In this document: positions 45,598 through 54,096 of the stretch, piece after piece
How the letters are laid out: every line of letters begins with the position of its first letter
Position numbering within the stretch: the first letter of the stretch is position 1
Assembly (NCBI RefSeq): GCF_001624695.1
Contig: NZ_JSEP01000023.1
Location: 16,106-80,105 of the forward strand
Direction of reading: 5' to 3'
Length of the DNA stretch: 64,000 nt
Origin: Labrenzia sp. OB1
GTDB taxonomy: Bacteria > Pseudomonadota > Alphaproteobacteria > Rhizobiales > Stappiaceae
Notes under the pieces: generated by a model
Told to the model about the DNA's origin: nothing
What the model saw: the letters and a program-made list of their open reading frames with translations, nothing else
Databases searched by the model: none
Program-made: the position numbers and the translations under genes

Positions 45598-47028
45598 TCA
45601 TCCGAACTTGCGCAGAAATGCGATTGCACGGCGCACCCAAACATTTTTGGGCGCTTCAGCATAGTATGAAATTGCGGCGCGGCGCACCAGTTCCCCGAGT
45701 GTCGGATACGGTGCAACAAATCCTGCAAGGTCTTTCATGGTCATCTTTTTCGACAAAGCCAGCGAAAGGAGATTGACGATCTCGCCCGCCTGCGCGCCAA
45801 CGATATCGGCCCCCAGCAGCCTGCCTCCGGGGCCGGCAATCAGCTTCAGCCTGCCCGTCGTCTCGCCCTCGGACTGTGCCCGGTCGTTGCCTGAATAATC
45901 CGCGACAAGCACCTTGGCCTTGTCGCCGTATGTCTCCCGGGCAGCCACTTCGGAAAGACCGACGTGGCCAAGTTCCGGAGAAGTGTAGGTGACCCAGGGC
46001 ACCATGTCGTCGTTCATCGTCACCGGCAGGCGGAACAGGATGGACCGGATGACCAGCCCGGCCTGATGGCCGGCGACATGGGTGAACTGCAGTCCGCCAG
46101 CGACATCGCCGATGGCATAGATCTTCCGGTTCGCGGTGCGCAGTCCCTTGTCGACACTGATACCTTTCCGGTCGAATACGACCCCGGCGGCTTCCAGTCC
46201 CAGACCTGTGACATTCGGCGCACGTCCGGCCGCCACCAGCAGGTGACTGGCGGAGACCTCAATCGCTTTCCCGTCTTTCGTCTTTGCCGTCACGAGAATG
46301 CCGCCTTCGGTCTTTCCGACCTTCTCTACAGCGGTATTCTCCAGGATCTCGACGCCTTCGGCTTTCAGCGAATCCAGAACGAGCGCGGCCAGCTCCGGGT
46401 CATCCTTTGCCAGCGCTTTCTGCGCTTCGAAGACCGTCACCCTTGCGCCGAGACGGCGATGCGCCTGAGCCATTTCAAGTCCGATCGGACCGCCACCGAC
46501 AATCGCCAGATGCCCGGGCACCTCGCGCAGATCGAAAAGGGTTTCATTGGTGAGCCAGGGCACCTCGTCCAGTCCCGGGACAGGCGGCACCATGGCCGAG
46601 GAGCCGGTGGCGATGACGAAGCGGCGTGCCCTGACCTCATACGCTCCGGCGATCAGCATGTCCGGCGCCGTGAAGGACGCGGTTTCGCGCAACACGGTGA
46701 CGCCGAGCCCTTCGAAGCGTTCCTGCGAATCGTGCGGTTCGATGGTGGCGATCACCTGACGGACATGATCGTTCGCACGGGAGAAGTCGACTGTCCTGCC
46801 TGTCGCCGAAATTCCGAACCTGCTGTTTTTCTCTTCCGCGGCGGCCGCCTTGGCGGCGGCCAGCAGGGCCTTTGAGGGAACACAGCCATAGTTCAGGCAA
46901 TCCCCGCCCATCAGGCCCTTTTCGATCAGAACCACCTCGACGCCGAAAGCCGCAGCCGCGGCGGCAACGGATAGTCCGGCGGAACCGGCGCCGATCACAC
47001 AAATATCCGGGGTCAGCAGGTGTGCCAT
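45598..47028 (-). CDS. Class I pyridine nucleotide-disulfide oxidoreductase (TVP38-associated)
   Basis: A 476-residue flavoprotein similar to dihydrolipoamide dehydrogenase and mercuric reductase. FAD binding is GAGSAGLS; the redox-active cysteines are Cys44 and Cys49 (GGDCLNYGCVPSK); the NAD site is VGGGPIGLEMA; the second FAD stretch is IYAIGDVAGG. The usual C-terminal His-Glu of the dimer active site is replaced by a Tyr (PYPTLGE), as in the subgroup associated with TVP38 proteins. The start at 47028 has GGAG upstream. It follows the TVP38 gene by 35 bases. Substrate unknown. Confidence 0.83.
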   Translation of the reverse strand: MAHLLTPDICVIGAGSAGLSVAAAAAAFGVEVVLIEKGLMGGDCLNYGCVPSKALLAAAKAAAAEEKNSRFGISATGRTVDFSRANDHVRQVIATIEPHDSQERFEGLGVTVLRETASFTAPDMLIAGAYEVRARRFVIATGSSAMVPPVPGLDEVPWLTNETLFDLREVPGHLAIVGGGPIGLEMAQAHRRLGARVTVFEAQKALAKDDPELAALVLDSLKAEGVEILENTAVEKVGKTEGGILVTAKTKDGKAIEVSASHLLVAAGRAPNVTGLGLEAAGVVFDRKGISVDKGLRTANRKIYAIGDVAGGLQFTHVAGHQAGLVIRSILFRLPVTMNDDMVPWVTYTSPELGHVGLSEVAARETYGDKAKVLVADYSGNDRAQSEGETTGRLKLIAGPGGRLLGADIVGAQAGEIVNLLSLALSKKMTMKDLAGFVAPYPTLGELVRRAAISYYAEAPKNVWVRRAIAFLRKFG

Positions 47029-47063
47029 CTGCGGCTCCAATCTGGGGTATGAACTGCGGAAGA

Positions 47064-47873
47064 TCAGCGGGACCGCAGCTTCTTCAGGATTACGGGAACA
47101 AGACTGACAATGCCGAGCGCGAAAAAAGCAGCCAGAAGCTGGGGCGTGACCAGGGCGGACAATTCGATCCGGCAGCTACCGGCCGCAGCACAGCCGGGAT
47201 CCGCCGCCTCCTGCGCCGCAATGACGCTGTCCAGACCGGAACCGATGAAGGTGAAGGCGAAGGTTCCGGGAATGATGCCGGCGAAGGTTGCGAGCGCATA
47301 GGACGGCAGCGGCATGGCGAATATGGCCGGGGCGATGTTCACCAGCCAGAACGGAAAGACCGGCGTCAGCCGCAAGAACAGCAGGTAATTGAACGCATCG
47401 TTGCGAAACCCGTCCGCGAGCCGGGACAAAAACGGTCCGGCGCGACGGGTCAGGACATCGCCCAGGGAGGTTCGGGCGACCAGAAAGACAGCGCAGGCGC
47501 CAAGGGTCGCGCTGAAAACCGTGGCGAAACCGCCGAGGATCCAGCCGAACAGAAACCCACCGGCGATGGTCAGCAGGGACGCGCCGGGAAAAGAAAGTGC
47601 AACCGCCAAGGCATACGTTGCCGCATAGACCACGAGAGCCAGTGCGATATTGGCCTCCACATAGCCGGCCAGTTCCTGCCGCCGCATGATGAGATTCGAC
47701 AGCGTCAGCTGCTTGTGCAGCCCGAGCGCAAAAGCAAGTCCCATCAGGCCCACAAGGACGATCAGCGGCAGCCATGTGCGGATGCGGGCGGAAATCGAGC
47801 GCTTGCGCGGTTCGCTGGCTGTTACCTCTGTTTCCTTCGGCACGGTCACTGCGCTCGCCTTGTCACCCGGCAT
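47064..47873 (-). CDS. TVP38/TMEM64 family membrane protein
   Basis: A 269-residue inner-membrane protein of the VTT (DedA-like) superfamily. The N-terminal 30 residues are cytoplasmic and charged; hydrophobic segments begin at about 33. The central GASLLTIAGGFLFGWILGG and FLRLTPVFPFWLVNIAPAIF are the VTT core and are linked to lipid scrambling or transport in relatives. It is paired with the disulfide-oxidoreductase-like gene downstream; in other bacteria these two can be fused. A membrane-redox function is plausible. Confidence 0.85.
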   Translation of the reverse strand: MPGDKASAVTVPKETEVTASEPRKRSISARIRTWLPLIVLVGLMGLAFALGLHKQLTLSNLIMRRQELAGYVEANIALALVVYAATYALAVALSFPGASLLTIAGGFLFGWILGGFATVFSATLGACAVFLVARTSLGDVLTRRAGPFLSRLADGFRNDAFNYLLFLRLTPVFPFWLVNIAPAIFAMPLPSYALATFAGIIPGTFAFTFIGSGLDSVIAAQEAADPGCAAAGSCRIELSALVTPQLLAAFFALGIVSLVPVILKKLRSR

Positions 47874-48292
47874 TTACGGTCCCGTTTTTCTTTCATTCGC
47901 CCGTTTTCACCTGTTCGGGGTATGTGAAATATTATCCAGACTGGCAGATGTATCTTAATTTCTGTAAAAAGAACCATGCTTCACCGATAAGTGACGTTCG
48001 GCCGACTTAAGTTCACCCCGGCGTGATCCGGCCGCCGCCGTTACACAGCACGGCCCTCGCCGAGCAGCCGACCGCCAACCGGCGTGCGTTTGCGTTTCCC
48101 GGGCGCACAGGAATTGAGAGATTCTTTGCCCGCAAAGTTGACTTGAAGCGTCATGGCCCTTATAAGCGCGCTCGACCGGGACATGCATTCGGACCCAAGG
48201 CTGAGAAAAGCCGCGCTTCATGCGCTTCGAGTGCTTCCTCCAAAGAATTAAAATGAACAAGGGCCGCGCATTAATCCGCGTGGGGAAGAACA
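47874..48292. other. Divergent control region of rpmH operon and TVP38 gene
   Basis: A 419-base gap that holds the rpmH promoter (48138-48166) and an approximately 120-base leader before rpmH. The rest, 47874-48130, shows nothing clear apart from AT-rich stretches near 47920-47990 that may hold the TVP38 promoter. Confidence 0.5.
48138..48166 (+). promoter_or_regulatory. Sigma70 promoter of rpmH-rnpA-yidC
   Basis: TTGACT (48138-48143) and TATAAG (48161-48166) are separated by exactly 17 bases. The predicted transcription start is about 48173, giving a 120-base leader before rpmH. This is the clearest housekeeping promoter in the window. Confidence 0.8.
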
Positions 48293-48427
48293 ATGAAGCG
48301 TACGTATCAACCGAGCCGTCTTGTCCGCAAGCGTCGCCACGGCTTTCGCGCACGTATGGCAACCAAGAACGGTCGTCAGGTGCTTGCTCGTCGCCGTGCC
48401 AAGGGCCGTAACAGCCTGAGCGCCTAA
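48293..48427 (+). CDS. rpmH: 50S ribosomal protein L34
   Basis: A 44-residue protein beginning MKRTYQPSRLVRKRRHGF and ending KGRNSLSA, the full L34 sequence of the large ribosomal subunit. A GGGGAAGAAC site precedes the ATG. It is followed by rnpA and yidC, as in nearly all alphaproteobacteria. Confidence 0.98.
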   Translation: MKRTYQPSRLVRKRRHGFRARMATKNGRQVLARRRAKGRNSLSA

Positions 48428-48487
48428 CCGGCGTTGAGCCCGCAGCGCGCCGGGTTGGCGGCGTCTGCCAACAACCAGCTGCTGCTC

Positions 48488-48889
48488 ATGGACACTTTGA
48501 AAAAGCGCTCCGAATTCCTGGCGGTCGCCAAAGGCGGCCGGCTGGGTCGGCGCGCTTTTGTCGTTCAGGGGCTGAAACGCGATGCGGATGGCCCAGCGCG
48601 CGTGGGGTATACGGTCACCAAAAAGACCGGCAATTCCGTCGTGCGCAGCCGCATAAAACGCCGCCTCAGAGCCGCCGTCGCGGAACTCGGACCGGGAGAT
48701 AAACCGCTAAATGCGGATTTTGTCCTGATCGCACGGGACAGCGCGCTCACTCTTCCCTTTCAAAAACTCGTCGCAGACCTTAAGTCTGGCCTGAGCCAGG
48801 TGCTTGACCCTGCCACGCCGCGCGGACGGGAAAAGCCGCGCCGGACGAACCGGCAGGATCAAACGAACTTGCGCAGGAAACAGGGGTAA
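48488..48889 (+). CDS. rnpA: Ribonuclease P protein component
   Basis: A 133-residue basic protein of RNase P, which helps the RNA subunit cut 5' leaders from pre-tRNAs. The N-terminus MDTLKKRSEFLAVAKG and the RNR-type motif RSRIKRRLRAAV are clear. The C-terminal tail (RGREKPRRTNR) is basic. The frame is open upstream to 48434, but the family N-terminus begins at the ATG at 48488. It lies between rpmH and yidC. Confidence 0.95.
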   Translation: MDTLKKRSEFLAVAKGGRLGRRAFVVQGLKRDADGPARVGYTVTKKTGNSVVRSRIKRRLRAAVAELGPGDKPLNADFVLIARDSALTLPFQKLVADLKSGLSQVLDPATPRGREKPRRTNRQDQTNLRRKQG

Positions 48890-48895
48890 CTCCAG

Positions 48896-50734
48896 TTGAT
48901 TTCTGAAAACCGAAACACGATTCTAGCAATCGTCTTGTCCCTGATCGTACTGCTCGGGTGGCAGTATTTCATCGCCGGGCCGAAACTGGAGCGCCAGCAA
49001 GCGCAGGCCGAACTTCAGGCACAGCAGAATGCCGCCGCAAGCGGCCAGACACAGACCGACAGCGGCAATCCGAACGCGCCGAGGCCAACAACCGCGCCCG
49101 GCACGGATGCTTCGGCCCCCGCACCGGCGGCAGCTGGCCAATCAGCCTTTGCAAGCCGGGAGCAGGCCCTTTCGGCCACCAAGCGCATCACCATCGATAC
49201 GCCGCATCTGGAAGGCTCGGTCAATCTGACTGGCGGCCGTCTCGACGATCTCCGGCTGAAGGAATACCACGAGACGGTCGTGAAAAGCAGCCCGACCATC
49301 GTGCTGTTCTCCCCCTCGGGCAGCCCCAATCCCTATTACGCCGACTATGGCTGGGTGGCGGATCCCGACGCCGGCCTCTCCCTTCCCGGCCCCGATACGG
49401 AATGGTCCATCGAGGGTCAGGCGACACTCACCCCGACGACACCGCTGACCCTGACCTGGGACAACGGCGCCGGCGTCCTTTTCAAGCGCGTCTATTCGGT
49501 CGACGACAACTACATGTTCACCGTCGAACAGTCGGTCGAGAACACCACGGCCGCGGCGCTCACGCTTTATCCCTACGGCCTCATCGCCCGCCGCAACATT
49601 CCCGAGACCACCGGTATCTGGATCCTGCATGAGGGTCTGCTCGGGGTCTTCGGCGAGGAAGGGCTCGAGGAGGTCGATTATTCCGATCTTGAAGAGGAAG
49701 GCACGATCCGTCCTCCCAAGGTGGACCAGGGCTGGCTCGGCATGACCGACAAGTACTGGGCGTCAACGCTTATCCCGTTCCCGGGCCAGGAATTTCAGCC
49801 GGGCTTCAGTTATTCGGCCAAAACCGGCAACTTCCAGGCGGATTATCTCGGCAACGCCGTTTCGGTGCCGGCGAGCGGAACTGCCGAAACGAGCTCCTAC
49901 CTGTTTGCGGGCGCCAAGGAAACCAAGCTTCTGGACGGATATGAGGAAGCCCTCAACATCAAGCGCTTCGAGCTGCTGATCGACTGGGGCTGGTTCTATT
50001 TCCTCACAAAGCCGATGTTTTTCGCCATCGACTGGTTCTTCCACCTGACCGGCAACTTCGGTGTCGCGATCCTTCTCGTCACGGTGCTCGTCAAGCTGAT
50101 CTTCTTCCCGCTTGCCAACAAGTCCTACGTCTCCATGAGCAAGATGAAGCTCGTGCAGCCGCAGATGACGGAGATCCGCGAGAAATACGGGGACGACAAG
50201 CAGAAACAGCAACAGGCGTTGATGGAGCTCTACAAGAAAGAGAAGATCAACCCACTGGCCGGCTGTCTGCCGATCGTGATCCAGATTCCGGTGTTCTTCG
50301 CGCTCTACAAGGTGCTGTTCGTCACCATCGAAATGCGCCACGCGCCGTTCTTCGGATGGATCCAGGATCTCTCCGCGCCGGATCCGACGACCATCTTCAA
50401 CCTGTTCGGTCTGATCCCCTGGGATCCGCCGCAGATGCTGATGCTGGGCGTGTGGCCGCTGATCATGGGCATCACCATGTTCATCCAGATGAAGATGAAC
50501 CCGGCGCCGCCGGACCCCACCCAGCAGATGATCTTCACCTGGATGCCGGTGGTCTTCACCTTCATGCTGGCCTCGTTCCCGGCCGGTCTGGTGATCTACT
50601 GGGCCTGGAACAACAGCCTGTCGGTGACCCAGCAATACGTCATCATGCGCCGTCAGGGCGTCAAGGTGGAGCTTTGGGACAACCTGTCCCGCATGTTCAA
50701 GCGCAAGAAGCCGGCAGCCGACGACAAGAGCTGA
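48896..50734 (+). CDS. yidC: Membrane protein insertase YidC
   Basis: A 612-residue inner-membrane insertase that acts alone or with Sec. The N-terminal helix (TILAIVLSLIVLLGWQYF) is followed by a periplasmic P1 domain (about 80-360) and the conserved core (NPLAGCLPIVIQIPVFFALYKVL), with further helices ending at about 580. The start is TTG at 48896, six bases after rnpA; no ATG fits the family N-terminus. yidD was not seen. It completes rpmH-rnpA-yidC and is followed by a terminator. Confidence 0.95.
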   Translation: MISENRNTILAIVLSLIVLLGWQYFIAGPKLERQQAQAELQAQQNAAASGQTQTDSGNPNAPRPTTAPGTDASAPAPAAAGQSAFASREQALSATKRITIDTPHLEGSVNLTGGRLDDLRLKEYHETVVKSSPTIVLFSPSGSPNPYYADYGWVADPDAGLSLPGPDTEWSIEGQATLTPTTPLTLTWDNGAGVLFKRVYSVDDNYMFTVEQSVENTTAAALTLYPYGLIARRNIPETTGIWILHEGLLGVFGEEGLEEVDYSDLEEEGTIRPPKVDQGWLGMTDKYWASTLIPFPGQEFQPGFSYSAKTGNFQADYLGNAVSVPASGTAETSSYLFAGAKETKLLDGYEEALNIKRFELLIDWGWFYFLTKPMFFAIDWFFHLTGNFGVAILLVTVLVKLIFFPLANKSYVSMSKMKLVQPQMTEIREKYGDDKQKQQQALMELYKKEKINPLAGCLPIVIQIPVFFALYKVLFVTIEMRHAPFFGWIQDLSAPDPTTIFNLFGLIPWDPPQMLMLGVWPLIMGITMFIQMKMNPAPPDPTQQMIFTWMPVVFTFMLASFPAGLVIYWAWNNSLSVTQQYVIMRRQGVKVELWDNLSRMFKRKKPAADDKS

Positions 50735-50764
50735 GGCGGCCGGTAAAAACCCTCATAAAACAAA

Positions 50765-50791
50765 GGTCCCGCCGCAAGGTGGGGCCTTTTT
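50765..50791 (+). terminator. Intrinsic terminator of rpmH-rnpA-yidC
   Basis: GGTCCCGCC (50765-50773) pairs with GGTGGGGCC (50778-50786), with two GU pairs, around a GCAA tetraloop, followed by five T. Confidence 0.85.
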
Positions 50792-50875
50792 CATGACGGC
50801 CGACGCCCTTGGCGGGCCATCATGACATTGCCGCTTTTCGCGCGTCATCTGGCGACCACGTTCCGTGGAGCTTTC

Positions 50876-51538
50876 ATGAGTCGACTTTTCAAATTCCTTG
50901 GTGCCGTGTTTCTGCTGCTTGTCGCAGCGGGCCTGATCTATGGGGTTTCCGGCTATTTCGACGCCCTTTCAGACGCGGACGGGCTGGCCCTGCGCGCCGA
51001 TGCGCTGGTGGCCGAGGGCCGCGGCGGGAAAGATCTCGGCGAAGACCGGCTGGAGACACTCCTCATGGTTCAGGATCCGGCCTTTCATCAGCATGCGGGT
51101 GTGGATGTCACAACACCGGGGGCCGGCGTCACGACTGTTACGCAATCCCTGGCAAAACGCGTGGGTTTCCGGGAATTCAAACCGGGTATCGGCAAGATCC
51201 GTCAGACCGGCTACGCTATCGGCCTGGAACGGAAACTCACAAAAGACCAGATCATGGCCCTGTGGCTGGATACGCTTGAAATGGGCCGGGGACCGGATGG
51301 CTGGATGAAAGGTTTCTTCGTGGCGAGCCAGGCCATTTACCAGCGGCCGCCCGCCGAATTGACCGAAAGGGAGTTCCTGTCGCTCGTGGCTGTCCTGATC
51401 GCGCCGGGAACTTACGACCTGAGACGGGAAGACGCGCAACTTCAAGAGCGCATCGCGCGCGTCGAAAAGCTGGTTTCAGGCGAATGCACGCCCAGCGGCA
51501 ATGGCGACGTCTGGCTGGAAGGTTGCCGGAGCGAATAG
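50876..51538 (+). CDS. GT51-like transglycosylase-domain protein, catalytic residues replaced
   Basis: A 220-residue protein with one N-terminal membrane helix (about 5-24) and a small transglycosylase (GT51) domain. The family motif ExxF/H is seen as VQDPAFHQHAGVD, so the catalytic Glu is Gln66; GVTTVTQSLAKRV matches GASTITQQL; and KIRQTGYAIGLERKLTKDQI matches motif three, in which the second essential Glu is Gln110. Glycan polymerisation is therefore unlikely. It may bind lipid II or act as a regulator; this is inference. The ATG at 50876 has GTGGAG upstream. Confidence 0.78.
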   Translation: MSRLFKFLGAVFLLLVAAGLIYGVSGYFDALSDADGLALRADALVAEGRGGKDLGEDRLETLLMVQDPAFHQHAGVDVTTPGAGVTTVTQSLAKRVGFREFKPGIGKIRQTGYAIGLERKLTKDQIMALWLDTLEMGRGPDGWMKGFFVASQAIYQRPPAELTEREFLSLVAVLIAPGTYDLRREDAQLQERIARVEKLVSGECTPSGNGDVWLEGCRSE

Positions 51539-51764
51539 GCTTGCGGCTCTTCCCGCCTTGACCCGGTGGCCAGGCGGATGTAAGGAATTTGCCCTGTCAG
51601 TGCCGAGTGAAGCGGCGCTTGTTGTGACATTCCAAAGGATGCCCTGACCGATGACCTGTTAAAGCAAGACCTGATCCGCAAGGCGAAGCCGCTCACCGGC
51701 AGGTCGACCGCGTATTGAACGCGTTTTCAGTCTTCCCTTGTTTCTTGCTTTTTGAGGAGGTCCC

Positions 51765-52454
51765 ATGCACGGCCCGTCCCCCGATATCCTTCATCCGTTC
51801 AACGGCGAACCGCACACTGTTTTCCTGAAGAACGTCATAACCCGCCCGACCATCGAGGTCGGCGACTTCACCTATTACAACGATGAGGCTCACGCCGCCG
51901 AGTTCGAGAGCCGGAATGTGCGCTATCACTTCGACTTCGTCGGCGACCGGCTGAAGATCGGCAGGTTCTGCGCGCTGGCGCAGGACACGACTTTCATCAT
52001 GAATGGTGCGAACCACGCCATGACCGGGTTCTCGACCTTTCCGTTCAATATTTTTGCCGATGAATGGCGTGAAGGGTTCGACCCCGCCACGATTTCCGAT
52101 CACCTGCGCGGCGATACGATCGTGGGACATGACGTCTGGTTCGGGACCGGCGCCACGGTGATGCCGGGCGTCACCATCTGTTCCGGCGCGATTATCGGCG
52201 CGAACGCGGTGGTCGGCTCCGACGTTCCTCCCTATGCGATCGTCGTCGGCAATCCGGGCCGGGTAATGCGGCTTCGCTTCGATGAAGACACCATCGAGCG
52301 TCTCCTGGAAATTGCCTGGTGGAACTGGCCCCTGAAAAAGATCACCCGCAACCTTTCCGCCATACGAGGCGCGGATATCGATGTTCTGGAAGCGGCGGCG
52401 GCCGGATACGACAGTGGGCACAGCAGGCTCGACGCCGCCGGGCAAGCAGGGTAG
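51765..52454 (+). CDS. Xenobiotic O-acetyltransferase, Vat/CatB type
   Basis: A 229-residue left-handed beta-helix acetyltransferase. The xenobiotic-acetyltransferase features are seen: RNVRYHFDFVGDRLKIGRFCALA, the catalytic-His-containing NGANHAMTGFSTFPF, and hexapeptide turns (VGHDVWFGTGATVMPGVTICSGAIIGANAVV). Relatives acetylate chloramphenicol or streptogramins, but many chromosomal members have no proven drug substrate. GAGGAGG precedes the ATG. It is ten bases before engB and may be co-transcribed. Confidence 0.8.
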   Translation: MHGPSPDILHPFNGEPHTVFLKNVITRPTIEVGDFTYYNDEAHAAEFESRNVRYHFDFVGDRLKIGRFCALAQDTTFIMNGANHAMTGFSTFPFNIFADEWREGFDPATISDHLRGDTIVGHDVWFGTGATVMPGVTICSGAIIGANAVVGSDVPPYAIVVGNPGRVMRLRFDEDTIERLLEIAWWNWPLKKITRNLSAIRGADIDVLEAAAAGYDSGHSRLDAAGQAG

Positions 52455-52463
52455 AAGGCGCTC

Positions 52464-53111
52464 ATGAGCGATGATCAAACCTATTCTCCGGAAGACCTGG
52501 AAGCGGGCCGGCTCCTGTTCGCCCGCCCCTGGGAGTTCCTGACCAGCGTCACCGACATGGCCAACCTGCCGGAAGCGGCGGACACCGAGATCGCCTTTGC
52601 GGGCCGCTCGAATGTCGGCAAGTCCAGCCTGATCAACGCGCTGACCGGGCGCAAGGGCCTGGCGCGGACTTCCTCGACGCCCGGGCGCACGCAGATGCTC
52701 AACTTCTTCGTCGCGCCGGATACGCCGCTGACCATCGTCGACATGCCGGGCTACGGCTATGCGCAGGCGCCGAAGGACCTGGTCGATGCCTGGACGCGTC
52801 TTGTGTTTTCCTATCTGCGCGGCCGGCCGAACCTGCGCCGGGTTATCCTGCTGATCGACAGCCGGCACGGGATCAAGGCGAACGACCTGGAGACGATGGC
52901 GCTGCTCGACAAGGCGGCCGTCGTCTATCAGGTGGTGCTGACCAAGGCCGACAAGATCAAGCCGCCCCAGTTGGCGCGGCTGATCACGGAAACAAGGGCG
53001 CTTCTGGCCAAACGGATTGCCGCCCATCCGGAAATCATCGCCACCTCCTCGGAGAAGAACAAGGGTGTCGACGAGCTTCGGGCCGAGCTCTACCTGCTGG
53101 CGACCCAGTAA
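52464..53111 (+). CDS. engB: Ribosome biogenesis GTPase EngB/YihA
   Basis: A 215-residue GTPase required for 50S subunit assembly. G1 is GRSNVGKSSL, G3 DMPGYG, G4 TKAD and G5 TSSEKN. It starts nine bases after the acetyltransferase gene and is followed by argB after a 97-base gap. Confidence 0.95.
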   Translation: MSDDQTYSPEDLEAGRLLFARPWEFLTSVTDMANLPEAADTEIAFAGRSNVGKSSLINALTGRKGLARTSSTPGRTQMLNFFVAPDTPLTIVDMPGYGYAQAPKDLVDAWTRLVFSYLRGRPNLRRVILLIDSRHGIKANDLETMALLDKAAVVYQVVLTKADKIKPPQLARLITETRALLAKRIAAHPEIIATSSEKNKGVDELRAELYLLATQ

Positions 53112-53208
53112 GGCGTTCCCCGGCAGCCGATTGTGAAGACCCGTCAAACCGGCTATAGCAGGTCTCTTTCGCGAGACGTTTCTCAGCCACGCAGAGTATC
53201 TGAAGTCC

Positions 53209-54096
53209 ATGATCACGCCTGAAATGACCAGCCGCGCCCATATCATCGCCCATGCCCTGCCCTACATGCAGCGCTACGACAACAAGACGGTCGTGGTGAA
53301 ATACGGCGGCCACGCCATGGGGGATCTTGAACTCGGTCAGGCGTTCGCCCGGGACATCACGCTGTTGCGTCAGTCCGGCGTCAATCCCGTGGTGGTGCAT
53401 GGCGGCGGGCCGCAAATCGGCAAGATGCTGCAGCGGCTCAATATCGTCAGCGAATTCAAGGGCGGCCTCCGGGTCACCGACAAGGCCACCGTCGAAGTCG
53501 TGGAAATGGTGCTTGCCGGATCGATCAACAAGGAAATCGTCCAGATGATCAATGCCGAGGGCGGCCGGGCGGTCGGCCTGTGCGGCAAGGACGGCAACCT
53601 GGTCACCGCGCGCAAGCTGCAGCGCCGGATCGTCGATCCGGACAGCAATATCGAGAGCGTCGTCGATCTCGGCTTTGTCGGCGAACCCGAAACCGTCGAC
53701 CCGACCGTCCTCAGGTTGGTTCTCAAGGAAGACATCATTCCGGTGGTGGCGCCCGTCGCACCGGGGAGCGATGGCGAGACCTACAATATCAACGCCGATA
53801 CCTGCGCAGGGGCAATCGCCGGTGCGCTCAACGCAACGCGCCTGCTGTTCCTGACTGACGTTCCCGGCGTTCTGGACAAGGACGGCAATCTCATCAAGCA
53901 GCTCACCGTGGCACGGGCCCGCGAGCTGATGGCAGACGGCACGATTTCCGGTGGCATGATCCCCAAGGTGGAGACCTGCATCGAAGCGCTCGATCAGGGT
54001 GTGGAAGGGGTTGTCATCCTCAACGGCAAGGTGTCGCATGCGGTTCTTCTGGAACTGTTCACCGATGGCGGTGCGGGAACCCTGATACGCCCGTGA
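53209..54096 (+). CDS. argB: Acetylglutamate kinase
   Basis: A 295-residue amino-acid kinase for the second step of arginine synthesis. The N-terminus VVVKYGGHAM carries the catalytic lysine, GGGPQI binds substrate, and GGLRVTDKATVEVVEMVLAGSINKEIV is typical of the arginine-inhibited form. The terminal helix (SHAVLLELFTDGGAGTLI) is normal. The stop overlaps the next gene's GTG. Confidence 0.97.
   Translation: MITPEMTSRAHIIAHALPYMQRYDNKTVVVKYGGHAMGDLELGQAFARDITLLRQSGVNPVVVHGGGPQIGKMLQRLNIVSEFKGGLRVTDKATVEVVEMVLAGSINKEIVQMINAEGGRAVGLCGKDGNLVTARKLQRRIVDPDSNIESVVDLGFVGEPETVDPTVLRLVLKEDIIPVVAPVAPGSDGETYNINADTCAGAIAGALNATRLLFLTDVPGVLDKDGNLIKQLTVARARELMADGTISGGMIPKVETCIEALDQGVEGVVILNGKVSHAVLLELFTDGGAGTLIRP

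Noticed and set aside
47874..48292. Possible replication origin near rpmH
   Set aside because: rpmH is next to dnaA in some bacteria, but here no DnaA gene, no DnaA box cluster and no AT-rich unwinding region was seen.
51693..53246. A 517-codon open frame on the minus strand
   Set aside because: It lies antisense to the acetyltransferase, engB and the start of argB, all of which have clear motifs. High GC content produces long antisense frames; its translation has no family features.
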